In this document: positions 23,389 to 31,694 of the stretch, one piece after another | Numbering within the stretch: position 1 is the stretch's first letter | How the letters are laid out: every line of letters begins with the position of its first letter | Origin: Micromonospora sp. CCTCC AA 2012012 | GTDB taxonomy: Bacteria > Actinomycetota > Actinomycetes > Mycobacteriales > Micromonosporaceae | NCBI RefSeq assembly: GCF_040499845.1 | Contig: NZ_CP159342.1 | Location: 3,100,001 to 3,164,000, forward strand | Direction of reading: 5' to 3' | DNA: 64,000 nucleotides | Notes under the pieces: model-generated | What the model saw: the letters and a program-made list of their open reading frames with translations, nothing else | What the model was told of the DNA's origin: nothing | The model's database searches: none | Program-made: the position numbers and the translations under genes

Positions 23389-25020
23389 ATGAAACTGTCC
23401 ACGCACTCGACGACGTTGCGCCGCGCGGCGCGGAGCCTCTTCGGCTGGACCGCGCTGCGGCCCAACCAACTGGCCGCGATGCGCGCGGTGATGAAGCGCC
23501 GCGACGCCCTGGTGGTCCTGCCCACCGGCGCCGGCAAGTCGGCGATCTATCAGATCCCGGCCAGCCTGATCCCCGGACCGACGGTGGTCATCTCTCCCCT
23601 GCTGGCCCTCCAGCAGGACCAGATCGCGGCGCTCAACGAGCGGCAACGCCCCGAGCTGCGGGCCGTGCGGATCAGCTCCGACGAGAGCGCCGCCCAGCAG
23701 GCGGAGGCGATCGAGGAGATCCGCCAGGGGCGGGCGGAGTTCCTCTTCATCACCCCCGAGGCGCTCAGCAACCCGGACCGGATGGCCGAGGTCAAGTCGC
23801 TGAAGCCGGCCCTGGTCGCGATCGACGAGGCGCACTGCATCTCGGCCTGGGGGCACGACTTCCGCCCGGACTACCTGGCGCTCGGCCACCTCATCGACGG
23901 CATCGGCCGGCCGCCGGTGGTGGCGCTGACGGCCACCGCCTCCCCGCCGGTGCGCGACGACATCGTCGCCCGGCTGCGGCTGCGCGAGCCGGAGATCGTG
24001 GTCTCCGGCCTGGACCGGCCCAACCTCTTCCTCGAGGTGGCGCACTGCCCCACCGAGGACTACCGCTGGCGACGGCTGACCGCGCTGCTGCGCGACGACA
24101 AGCGCCCCGGCATCATCTACGTGCCGACCCGGCGGGCCGCCGAGGAGCTGGCCGCCCGGCTCACCGACGCCGGTTGGCCGACGAAGTTCTATCACGGTGG
24201 GATGCCGACCAACGCCCGCCACGAACTGCACGAGGCCTTCCTCGCCGACCAGGTGCCGATCATGGTGGCGACCTCGGCGTTCGGCATGGGCATCGACAAG
24301 CCCAACATCGCCTGGGTGGTGCACACCGCGCTGCCCGACTCGCCGGACAGCTACTTCCAGGAGATCGGCCGCGCCGGGCGGGACGGGGAACCGGCCCGGG
24401 TGCTGCTGCTCTGGCGCGCCGAGGACGTCGGCCTCCAGCGCTACTTCAGCGGCGGCCTGCCCGACGAGACCGAGCTGCGGGACCTGGCCGCGCTGCTGCG
24501 CAGGCAGGCCCGCACCCGCAAGGAGCTGCGCGAGGTGACCGGCCTCGGCCCGCGCAAGCTCGGCCAGTACCTCTCCCTGCTGGAGCAGGTGGGCGCCGCC
24601 GAGCCCCGGGCCAAGCAGAAGATGGGCGCCCCCCGGTACGCCCCGAAGCCCGCCGAGTCGGGCCGGGCCGCCCTCGCCGAGGCGGAACGCCAGCAGACCG
24701 TCACCCGGTCGCGTACCGACATGATGCGGGCGTTCGCCGAGACCACCGGGTGCCGGGGGCAGGCGCTGCTGGCGTACTTCGGTGAGCAGATGAGCGAGGT
24801 CTGCGGGCACTGCGACAACTGCCACGCGGGCACCAGCGTCGCCGGCGACGGGGCGAGCGGTCCCTTCCCGGTGCACAGCCAGGTCCGGCACCCGGAATGG
24901 GGTCCCGGTCTGGTCCTCAGCTACGAGGAGGACCGGATGACGGTGCTCTTCGACGAGGTGGGGTACAAGACCCTGTCGGTCCGCGTGGTGTCCGAACAGG
25001 GCCTGTTGACGCTGGACTAG
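23389..25020 (+). CDS. recQ: RecQ-family ATP-dependent DNA helicase with C-terminal DUF3553/Tudor-like domain
   Basis: 543-residue 3'-5' helicase. Walker A LPTGAGKS, DEAH box (IDEAHCISAWGHDFRPDY), motif III LTATASPPV, motif VI QEIGRAGRDG, and a RecQ zinc cysteine pair CGHCDNC. Instead of the HRDC domain, the C-terminus (about 500-543) is SQVRHPEWGPGLVLSYEEDRMTVLFDEVGYKTL, resembling the Tudor-like end of PcrA/UvrD helicases (DUF3553). An upstream in-frame ATG at 23323 is rejected because a SigB/F-type promoter lies between it and ATG 23389. Confidence 0.93.
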   Translation: MKLSTHSTTLRRAARSLFGWTALRPNQLAAMRAVMKRRDALVVLPTGAGKSAIYQIPASLIPGPTVVISPLLALQQDQIAALNERQRPELRAVRISSDESAAQQAEAIEEIRQGRAEFLFITPEALSNPDRMAEVKSLKPALVAIDEAHCISAWGHDFRPDYLALGHLIDGIGRPPVVALTATASPPVRDDIVARLRLREPEIVVSGLDRPNLFLEVAHCPTEDYRWRRLTALLRDDKRPGIIYVPTRRAAEELAARLTDAGWPTKFYHGGMPTNARHELHEAFLADQVPIMVATSAFGMGIDKPNIAWVVHTALPDSPDSYFQEIGRAGRDGEPARVLLLWRAEDVGLQRYFSGGLPDETELRDLAALLRRQARTRKELREVTGLGPRKLGQYLSLLEQVGAAEPRAKQKMGAPRYAPKPAESGRAALAEAERQQTVTRSRTDMMRAFAETTGCRGQALLAYFGEQMSEVCGHCDNCHAGTSVAGDGASGPFPVHSQVRHPEWGPGLVLSYEEDRMTVLFDEVGYKTLSVRVVSEQGLLTLD

Positions 25021-25083
25021 CCTGACCCGGGCACCGCACCGGTGCCGGGCGACAACGACGACCAGGGCGAGAGGGGCTTGATC

Positions 25084-25587
25084 GTGATCGAGCAGCCGGC
25101 GTACACCGGGTTCGGTTTCACCGACGAGGAGTGGGGGCTGCTGGTCGGCCTCCCGCAGTCGGTGCTGACCGCGGCGAGCGCGGCGGAGTCCGACGGCACC
25201 AGGCGGACCATGGCCGAGAACGCCGCCGGGCTGGAGACGATCGGCGCCGGCCGCCAGTCGGCCAGCCCGCTGGTGGCCGCGGTCGCCGGGGAGATCGTCT
25301 CCCGGGTGGGCGACCCGGAGGCCGGCGAGGAGCTGCCGGTGATCGCGCCGGCCGACCCGCAGGCGATGATCGACGACGTGCTGGTCCGGGCCGGCCAGGC
25401 CGCGGCCCTGCTCGCCGCGAAGGTCGACGAGGGCGAGTCGGGGGCCTACCGGCACTGGCTGGTGGAGATCGCCGAGCAGGTGGTCACCGCCGCGTCCAGC
25501 GGTGGGATCCTCGGCCTCGGCGGCGACGTGGTCAGCGACTCGGAGCGCCGCTTCCGGGACCGGCTCTCCCACGTGCTCAACGACTGA
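25084..25587 (+). CDS. Conserved hypothetical protein, unknown function
   Basis: 167 residues, acidic and helix-rich, with no signal peptide or membrane helix. It begins VIEQPAYTGFGFTDEEWGLLVGLPQSVLTAASAAESDG and ends in a Gly-rich loop (SSGGILGLGGDVVSDSERRF). GTG 25084 is chosen for a GAGAGGGG about 7 nt upstream; GTG 25042 is the alternative. It follows recQ by about 60 bp and may share its transcript. No family recognised. Confidence 0.75.
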   Translation: MIEQPAYTGFGFTDEEWGLLVGLPQSVLTAASAAESDGTRRTMAENAAGLETIGAGRQSASPLVAAVAGEIVSRVGDPEAGEELPVIAPADPQAMIDDVLVRAGQAAALLAAKVDEGESGAYRHWLVEIAEQVVTAASSGGILGLGGDVVSDSERRFRDRLSHVLND

Positions 25588-25636
25588 CGCCGCCCGGCCA
25601 CAGCCGGCGGGGCCGGCACCGGCATGACGGATACTC

Positions 25637-25676
25637 GACGCCCCACGGATGTCGCCCGACGACACCGTGGGGCGTC
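25637..25676 (+). terminator. Terminator after the recQ-associated gene
   Basis: Perfect 12-bp stem GACGCCCCACGG / CCGTGGGGCGTC with a 16-nt loop, 50 bp after the stop. Confidence 0.7.
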
Positions 25677-25712
25677 CTCGATTCCGGAGGGCGACGGACA
25701 AGGGGGTCGCTG

Positions 25713-26756
25713 ATGGACGGCACACTGCACCGGCAGGTCCTCGACACCGGGCTGGTCCCGCCGAAGGACCGGTTCGGCATGTGGCTGGACATGATCGCCG
25801 ACTCGCCGGCGCCGCTGCGGATCCGCAGCGACCACGCGGACGACTTCGTCGCCCGGGCCGAGTTCATCGACCTCGGCCCGATCCGCCTGATCAACTACCG
25901 GTACCCGTCGCTGGAGTGCGTCCGCACCCGCAAGCTGGTGCAGCGCTCCGACCCGGACTACTACCTGCTCGCCCTGACCACCTCCGGCCGGGGGCTGACC
26001 GCGCAGGACGGGCAGCGCAGCGCGCTGGGCGCGCACGAGTTCACCTTCTACGACTGCTCCCGGCCGCACGAGGTGAACCACTACGGCGACGACCACGGCC
26101 GGGAGGCGGCCAGCTCCGTCGTCGCCTTCATCCCGTACGACGCGCTGCCGTTGCCACCGGGGCGGCTCGCCCCGCTCTTCGCCGGCCGGATGTCCGGCAC
26201 CGAGGGGATCGGCGCGCTGGCGGCGCAGTACCTGCTGCAGATCACCGCCCGACCCGAGCAGTACCACGCGGCGGACGCCGGTCGGCTGGCCGGCGTCGGG
26301 CTCGACCTGATCTCCACGATGCTCGGGCGGCACCTGGTCTCCGAGGAGACCGTGCCCACCGAGGTACGGCGTCGCGCCCTGCTCACCCAGGTCCGCTCCT
26401 ACATCCACCAGCACCTGGGCGAGACGACGCTGACCCCGCGGCAGGTCGCCGACGCGCACCACGTCTCGGTCCGGTCACTGCACCGGCTCTTCGAGGCGGA
26501 GGAGACGACCGTCGCCGCGTACATCCGGGACCAACGGCTGGAACGGTGCCGGCGCGACCTCGCCGACCCGGCCCTGCGGGACCGGCCGGTCCAGCTGATC
26601 GCCGCCCGCTGGGGGTTCCGGGACAAGGCGCACTTCAGCCGGGCGTTCCGCGCGGCGCACGAGCTGACCCCGCAGGCGTACCGGGTGCGGGAGCGGGAAC
26701 AGGCACGGATCGTCAACACCGCGGCATCCCTGGTCAACTCCGAGCCGACATACTGA
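25713..26756 (+). CDS. AraC-family transcriptional regulator
   Basis: 347 residues. N-terminal AraC_binding_2-like sensing domain (about 1-215) and C-terminal double helix-turn-helix (about 235-335), with TPRQVADAHHVSVRSLHRLFEAEETT as the first HTH and AARWGFRDKAHFSRAFRAAHELTPQAYR as the second. The terminator at 25637-25676 separates it from the upstream gene, so it is transcribed on its own. No obvious target is adjacent. Confidence 0.92.
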   Translation: MDGTLHRQVLDTGLVPPKDRFGMWLDMIADSPAPLRIRSDHADDFVARAEFIDLGPIRLINYRYPSLECVRTRKLVQRSDPDYYLLALTTSGRGLTAQDGQRSALGAHEFTFYDCSRPHEVNHYGDDHGREAASSVVAFIPYDALPLPPGRLAPLFAGRMSGTEGIGALAAQYLLQITARPEQYHAADAGRLAGVGLDLISTMLGRHLVSEETVPTEVRRRALLTQVRSYIHQHLGETTLTPRQVADAHHVSVRSLHRLFEAEETTVAAYIRDQRLERCRRDLADPALRDRPVQLIAARWGFRDKAHFSRAFRAAHELTPQAYRVREREQARIVNTAASLVNSEPTY

Positions 26757-26816
26757 TTGCGGGCCGGTCGCCGGGACACCGGGTCGGCCCACTGGTAACG
26801 GGGGGCCGTGGCGAGG

Positions 26817-26842
26817 CGCCCGCGACAGTCCCGTCGCGGGCG
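26817..26842. terminator. Hairpin between convergent araC-type and topoisomerase genes
   Basis: 10-bp stem CGCCCGCGAC / GTCGCGGGCG with a 6-nt AGTCCC loop. Confidence 0.65.
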
Positions 26843-26854
26843 GCCGCCCGGTTG

Positions 26855-27838
26855 TCAGGCCTCCTCGAGCAGCGTCAGGACCGCCTTCTCCACGGCCTCC
26901 CGGGGCATCTGCGGCTCCACCGGCGCCAGCGACCCGTCGTGATAGAGATCCACCACGCGGGGATCCACATACGACGTACGGGCCACCGTCGGGGTGTTCC
27001 CGAGCAGCTCGGAGACACTGCGCATCACCGCGGCGACCGCCCGTTTGCGGGCCGTCGCCGACCGCTGCGGGCCGAGCGTGGCCAGTTCGGTCGCCGCCAG
27101 CACCGTCGCGTGCCAGGTACGGAAGTCCTTGGCCGTCATCTCCCCGCCACTGGCGTCGCGCAGGTAGTCGTTGACCTCGTCGCTGCGTACGTCCCGCCAG
27201 CTCCGGCCGTCCCAGTAGCCGAAGAGCCGCTCGGCGGCGCGCCGACGGCGGCGCAGGTTCGTCAGCACCTGGCACAGCTCCCGGTCCTCGATCCGGCGGA
27301 CCTGGTCGATGCCGCCCTTGGCCGGGAACTCGAAGACCACGCAGCCGCCGCGGGAGCGCGCGTGCTCGGGACGGAGCGTGGCGACGCCGAAGGTGGGATC
27401 CTCCCCCACGGCGTACTGGTCGCTGCCGACCCGGAACATGCCCATGTCGAGCAGCCGGGTCACCGTCGCCAGCACCCGGTCGCGGTTGAGCCCCCGACCG
27501 GTCAGGTCGTGGTCCACCCGCTCGCGCAGCGACGGCAGGCGGCGGGCCACCTCCAGGACGTGGTCGAACTTCGCCTCGTCCCGCTTCTCGCGCCACGTCG
27601 GGTGGTAGAGGTACTGCTTGCGGCCGGCCGCGTCGACGCCGGTGGCCTGGATGTGCCCGTTCGGGTACGGCGAGATCCAGACGTCCTGCCAGGCCGGTGG
27701 GATGACCAGGTCCCGCAACCGCGCCAGCACCTCCGGGTCGCGGACCGGCTCGCCGGCCGGATCCAGGAAGAGCCACCCCTTGCCGCGCCGGCGCCGGCCG
27801 TATCCCGGCCGACCCGGATCACTACGCCGTAACCGCAT
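26855..27838 (-). CDS. DNA topoisomerase IB (poxvirus-like)
   Basis: 327-residue type IB topoisomerase that relaxes supercoils through a 3'-phosphotyrosyl intermediate. Visible features: N-terminal DNA-clamp (VIPPAWQDVWISPYPNGHIQATG, HPTWREKRDEAKFDH), catalytic-domain segments FEFPAKGG, EMTAKDFRTWHATV, and the active Tyr (about 290) in TSYVDPRVVDLYHDG. The start overlaps the stop of the upstream GT9 gene by 17 bp, so it is read from the heptose operon. Such enzymes are common in actinobacteria but not essential. Confidence 0.93.
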   Translation of the reverse strand: MRLRRSDPGRPGYGRRRRGKGWLFLDPAGEPVRDPEVLARLRDLVIPPAWQDVWISPYPNGHIQATGVDAAGRKQYLYHPTWREKRDEAKFDHVLEVARRLPSLRERVDHDLTGRGLNRDRVLATVTRLLDMGMFRVGSDQYAVGEDPTFGVATLRPEHARSRGGCVVFEFPAKGGIDQVRRIEDRELCQVLTNLRRRRRAAERLFGYWDGRSWRDVRSDEVNDYLRDASGGEMTAKDFRTWHATVLAATELATLGPQRSATARKRAVAAVMRSVSELLGNTPTVARTSYVDPRVVDLYHDGSLAPVEPQMPREAVEKAVLTLLEEA

Positions 27839-28790
27839 CGGAACCCCGCCCCGATCGCTCGACCTCGCCCACGGCGGCCAGCACCTCGTCCACCGGGACG
27901 GCCACCACCGTCGGACGATCTCCTACCCCGCCGTCGCCGGCCCAACCGTCGACTTCGGACCGACCGGACGCGTCCAGCACCCGGTGCCACGGCCGGTCCG
28001 GGGGCGGCCCCCAGCGGGCCGGGGAGACCGGACCGAAGAGCACCACCGAGGCGGTGCCGTACCCGGTGGCCAGGTGGGCCACGCCGGTGTCGCCGCTGAC
28101 CACCACCCGGGCGTCGGCGACCAGCGCGGCCAGCTCCACCAGGTCGGTGCGGCCGGCGCGGACCGACTCCGGCGGCAGTCCGGCCGCGCGGGCGATCCCG
28201 GCGGCCAGCCCGCGTTCGTCCGCCGAGCCGGTCAGCACCACCCGGTGACCCCGGTCGGTGAGCGCGCGGGCGAGCGCGGCGAAACGCTCCGCCGGCCAGC
28301 GCTTGGCGGGCACCTTGCTGCCGGGATGCAGGACGGTGGCGCCGGCCGGCACCCCGGCCCGGGGCGGACGCCGCAGCGCCAGGTCGGTCGGGTCGGCGGG
28401 CAGGCCGTACCAGTGCAGCAGCCGGCACCAGCGACGGACCTCGTGCTCGTCGTCGTCCCAGCGTGGCCCGTCGGTCCAGCCGGCGGCCGGGTTCGCGAAG
28501 GCCAGCAGGCGACCGGGGCGGGCCGCGGCGAGCATCCGGTGCGACTGCGGCCCCTGCCCGTGCAGGTTCACCGCCACCTCGGGCGGCGGGCCGGGCCAGG
28601 CCGGGCGGTCGGCCAACCCGGCGGTGGGCAGCACCCGGTCGATCCCGCCGACCAGCGCGGCCAGCGGCGCCAGCCACTGCGGTGCGGCCAGCACCAGCTC
28701 CCGGCCGGGGAGACCGGCCCGCAGCCCGCGCAGCGCGGGGACGGCCACCGCGAGGTCGCCGACCCCGAGCGCGCGCAGGGCCAGGATCAC
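27822..28790 (-). CDS. Glycosyltransferase family 9 (heptosyltransferase-like)
   Basis: 322-residue GT-B enzyme. The opening VILALRALGVGDLAVAVPALRGL and C-terminal LHPGSKVPAKRWPAERFAALA and SGDTGVAHLATGYGTASVVLFGPVSPARWGPP are GT9 signatures; GT9 contains the Gram-negative heptosyltransferases WaaC/WaaF. It lies in an operon with ADP-heptose biosynthesis genes, so it probably transfers heptose to a cell-surface acceptor. GTG 28790 overlaps the SDR stop (GTGA), and its 3' end overlaps the topoisomerase gene. Confidence 0.88.
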   Translation of the reverse strand: MILALRALGVGDLAVAVPALRGLRAGLPGRELVLAAPQWLAPLAALVGGIDRVLPTAGLADRPAWPGPPPEVAVNLHGQGPQSHRMLAAARPGRLLAFANPAAGWTDGPRWDDDEHEVRRWCRLLHWYGLPADPTDLALRRPPRAGVPAGATVLHPGSKVPAKRWPAERFAALARALTDRGHRVVLTGSADERGLAAGIARAAGLPPESVRAGRTDLVELAALVADARVVVSGDTGVAHLATGYGTASVVLFGPVSPARWGPPPDRPWHRVLDASGRSEVDGWAGDGGVGDRPTVVAVPVDEVLAAVGEVERSGRGSDAVTA

Positions 28791-29497
28791 GGGTACGACG
28801 ACTCCCGCTCGGCGCAGACGACGAGTTCCCGTACCGCGCACCCGGGCGGCTGGGAGAGGGCGAACATGACCGCGGCGGCGGTGTCGGCGGGCTCGTTGAG
28901 CGCGGCGTCCGGTCCCGGCCGGTACTGCGCGTCCCGCTCGTCGAAGAACGCCGTGCGCATGCCGCCCGGGACGAGCAGGGTGACCCCGACCGCGCCGGCC
29001 AGCTCGGCGGCCAGCGCCCGGGTGAAGCCGACCACCCCGAACTTGGCCGCGCAGTAGGCGGTGGCGTCGCTGACCGCCTTCACCCCGAGCGTGGAGGCGA
29101 CGGTGACGATGCTCCCCCGGGACGCCTCCAGGTAGGGCAGCGCCGCGCGGATCACCGCCGCGGTGGCGAGCAGGTCCACCGCGACGATCCGTTCCCAGGT
29201 CTCCCCCGGCACGTCGGCGAGCTTGCCGGGCACGTCCATGCCGGCGGCGGTCACCACCGCGTCGAGGCCACCGGAGCGCTCGGCCAGCTCCCGGGTGGCC
29301 GACTCGGCGGCCCGGGTGTCGGCCAGGTCGCACTCGACCCACGGCACCCCGTCGGCGGGGCGCTGCCGGTCGAGCACCAGCGGCCGGCCGCCGGCCCGGG
29401 CCACCGCGGTGACCACGGCCGCGCCGAGCCCGCTCGACCCACCGGTGACCAGGACGGTCGGCCCGCCCCCCGGTGGTGGTCCGGTGCGTTCGCTCAT
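28787..29497 (-). CDS. Short-chain dehydrogenase/reductase in the heptose operon
   Basis: 236-residue classical SDR: cofactor loop VTGGSSGLGAAV, AAGMD (replacing NNAG), and the catalytic Ser-Tyr-Lys set around VTVASTLGVK and ATAYCAAKFG. The ATG at 29497 overlaps the upstream kinase/adenylyltransferase stop (ATGA). It is too short to be an HldD-type extended epimerase; it may oxidise, reduce or epimerise the heptose or another sugar in the same pathway, which is inference from position. Confidence 0.85.
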   Translation of the reverse strand: MSERTGPPPGGGPTVLVTGGSSGLGAAVVTAVARAGGRPLVLDRQRPADGVPWVECDLADTRAAESATRELAERSGGLDAVVTAAGMDVPGKLADVPGETWERIVAVDLLATAAVIRAALPYLEASRGSIVTVASTLGVKAVSDATAYCAAKFGVVGFTRALAAELAGAVGVTLLVPGGMRTAFFDERDAQYRPGPDAALNEPADTAAAVMFALSQPPGCAVRELVVCAERESSYP

Positions 29498-30996
29498 CGT
29501 GCCCCCTCCACGGTCGACGGGGTGACCGTCGACCCGCCCGCCGGCTGCGTCACGGTCGCCGCCGGCCACTCGCCGGAGCCCCGGCCCGCCCGCGCCGCCG
29601 CGATCATGTCGGTGGTGGACCGCCCGTCCAGGTACGGCACCACCACGGTGTTGCCGCCCCAGCGGCGCAGGATCTCCGCCTCGGGCAACGATTCGTCGCC
29701 GCCGTAGTCACCGCCCTTGACCCAGATGTCCGGCCGAAGCCAGGACAACGCCGCGTGCGGGGTCGGCTCGTCGAAGATCAGCACCGCGTCGACGCAGCTC
29801 AGTGCGGCGAGCAGCCGACCCCGGTCGCCCTGCGGCACGACCGGCCGGTCGGCCCCCTTCAGCCCCGCCACACTGGCGTCGGAGTTGAGGCAGACGACCA
29901 GGCAGTCGCCGAGCTGGCGGGCGGCCTGGAGGGTCGCCACGTGTCCGGCGTGCAGCAGGTCGAAGCAGCCGCCGGTGGCCACCACCGTGCCGCCCGCCGC
30001 GCGCACCTCGGCGACCACCGCACCGGCGGCGGCCGCCCCGATCCGCTCCCCGCCCCCGGTCGCCACCACCGGGGCCACCGTCGGCACCGGGCGCGGCAGG
30101 GCCGTCGCCACTCCCCCGCCGGCCACGTACGCGGACGCCTCCGCGACCGCCGCCTGCACGGCCTCGGAGACCAGCGCGCCCCGGGCCAGCGCCACGGCGG
30201 CGGTCGCCGCGAACCGGTCCCCCGCCCCGCAGGTGTCCCCCTCGGCGGTGGCCGGGGCGGGCACCATCAGCGGGGTCGACCCGGCGTGGCAGAGCAGCGC
30301 CCCCTCACCGCCCAGGGTCACCGCGACCGCGCCGGCCCGCCACCGCCGGCGCAGCCCCTGGGCCCCCCGCGCCGCGCTGACCAACCGGGACGTGCCGGGG
30401 GTCGGCTTGACCAGCTCCCGCGCCTCCGACTCGTTCGGGGTGACCAGGTGGGTGCCGGGCACCGCCGAGGGGCCGCGCGGATGCGGGTCCCAGACCACCG
30501 GGGCCCGGGTGGCGGCGAGCGCCGCGCGCAGCGCCGGCTGCCGGGCCACGCCCCGGCCGTAGTCGCTGACCAGCACGGCGGAGGCCCGGGCGATCAGGCG
30601 CAGCACCGCCTCCGCCGGTTCACCCGGCACACCGGGCGGGCCGCCCCGGTCGTGGCGCAGCAGCACCCGACCCCGGGCCCGCAGCCGGATCTTCTCCGGG
30701 GTGGCGCCGGCCAGCGGCAGCGCGTACACCTGCACCCCGGCGGCGGTGAGCAGGGCGGTCAGCCGGGCCCCGCCGGCGTCGTCCGCGAGCGCGGTCACCA
30801 GGGCCACCTCGGCGCCCTGGTCGGCGGCGAACACCGCGGCCAGGCCCGCACCGCCGGGGCGGTCGACGTACGTGGTCTCGTCGAGCACCGGCACCGGGCT
30901 GTCCGGACAGAGCCGGTTCACCAGCCCCTCGACGTCCCGGTCCAACAGGGTGTCACCGATCACCACGACGGGTCCCGTCACGCTCGACCTCCTCAT
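29494..30996 (-). CDS. hldE: Bifunctional heptose-7-phosphate kinase / heptose-1-phosphate adenylyltransferase (HldE-like)
   Basis: 500 residues. N-terminal PfkB-type kinase (about 1-320; GGAGLAAVFAADQG, and the anion hole/catalytic DTCGAGDRFAA), then a nucleotidyltransferase (about 355-480) with the GGCFDLLHAGHV signature and KGGDYGGDESLPE. This is the order of HldE, making ADP-D-glycero-beta-D-manno-heptose together with GmhA and GmhB. ATG 30996 overlaps the gmhA stop (ATGA); GTG 30981 with AGGAGG 6 nt upstream is a strong alternative start. Confidence 0.9.
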   Translation of the reverse strand: MRRSSVTGPVVVIGDTLLDRDVEGLVNRLCPDSPVPVLDETTYVDRPGGAGLAAVFAADQGAEVALVTALADDAGGARLTALLTAAGVQVYALPLAGATPEKIRLRARGRVLLRHDRGGPPGVPGEPAEAVLRLIARASAVLVSDYGRGVARQPALRAALAATRAPVVWDPHPRGPSAVPGTHLVTPNESEARELVKPTPGTSRLVSAARGAQGLRRRWRAGAVAVTLGGEGALLCHAGSTPLMVPAPATAEGDTCGAGDRFAATAAVALARGALVSEAVQAAVAEASAYVAGGGVATALPRPVPTVAPVVATGGGERIGAAAAGAVVAEVRAAGGTVVATGGCFDLLHAGHVATLQAARQLGDCLVVCLNSDASVAGLKGADRPVVPQGDRGRLLAALSCVDAVLIFDEPTPHAALSWLRPDIWVKGGDYGGDESLPEAEILRRWGGNTVVVPYLDGRSTTDMIAAARAGRGSGEWPAATVTQPAGGSTVTPSTVEGAR

Positions 30997-31694
30997 CGGG
31001 TCTCCACCTCCCGGGCCGTGCCGTCGCCGAGCACCACCTCGACGCCGGTACGCACGGGTCCGGTCCCGGAGTGTCCGGTCGGCACCCGGCCGGCGAGCGC
31101 CGCCGGCAGGGCCCGGTCGACGTGCTCGCAGAGCACGTGGGTGGCGACCAGGTGCAGCTCCTGCACCACCTGGGTGTCCACCGAGTCGATCGCGAGAGTC
31201 TCGTGGCAGGCGTCGGCGAGGGGGTTGGGGGTGGGGCCGGTGAAGGCCCAGCAGCGCAGTCCGGTGTCGTGTCCGGCCTGGGCGGCGGTGAGGAGGTTGG
31301 TGCTGGTGCCGCTGGTGGACAGGAGCAGGAGGATGTCGTGGGGTCGGCCGTGGGCGCGGACCTGGCGGGCGAAGACCTCGTCGTAGCCGTAGTCGTTGCC
31401 GATGGCGGTCATGGCGGAGGTTTCGGCGTGCAGGGCGATGGCGGAGAGGGGTTCGCGGTCGTCGCGGAGTTTCCCGACGAGTTCGGCGGTGAGGTGTTGG
31501 GCTTCGGCGGCGCTGCCGCCGTTGCCGGCCACCAGCAACCGGCCCCCCTCGGCCAGCCGCTGCGCCAGCTCGTCGCCCCAGCGTTCCAGCAGCTGCGCCG
31601 AGCGACGGAACGGCAGCAGGGCCGCGGCCAGGTTGGCCAGGTGCACGTCGAGCACGCCGCCGTCGACCCCGCCCGTGCCGACCCCCGCCGTCAT
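30993..31694 (-). CDS. gmhA: Phosphoheptose isomerase (GmhA, SIS domain)
   Basis: 233 residues, one SIS domain converting sedoheptulose-7-phosphate to D-glycero-D-manno-heptose-7-phosphate. Signatures: LLVAGNGGSAAEAQHLTAELVGK, AETSAMTAIGNDYGYDEVFARQV and LLLSTSGTSTNLLTAA, with the zinc/substrate His/Glu positions intact. The C-terminus carries about 45 extra residues after the usual end. Codons from about 31205 to 31515 are markedly C-ending compared with the flanks. Its ATG overlaps the upstream glycosyltransferase stop as TGATG. Confidence 0.92.
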   Translation of the reverse strand: MTAGVGTGGVDGGVLDVHLANLAAALLPFRRSAQLLERWGDELAQRLAEGGRLLVAGNGGSAAEAQHLTAELVGKLRDDREPLSAIALHAETSAMTAIGNDYGYDEVFARQVRAHGRPHDILLLLSTSGTSTNLLTAAQAGHDTGLRCWAFTGPTPNPLADACHETLAIDSVDTQVVQELHLVATHVLCEHVDRALPAALAGRVPTGHSGTGPVRTGVEVVLGDGTAREVETR

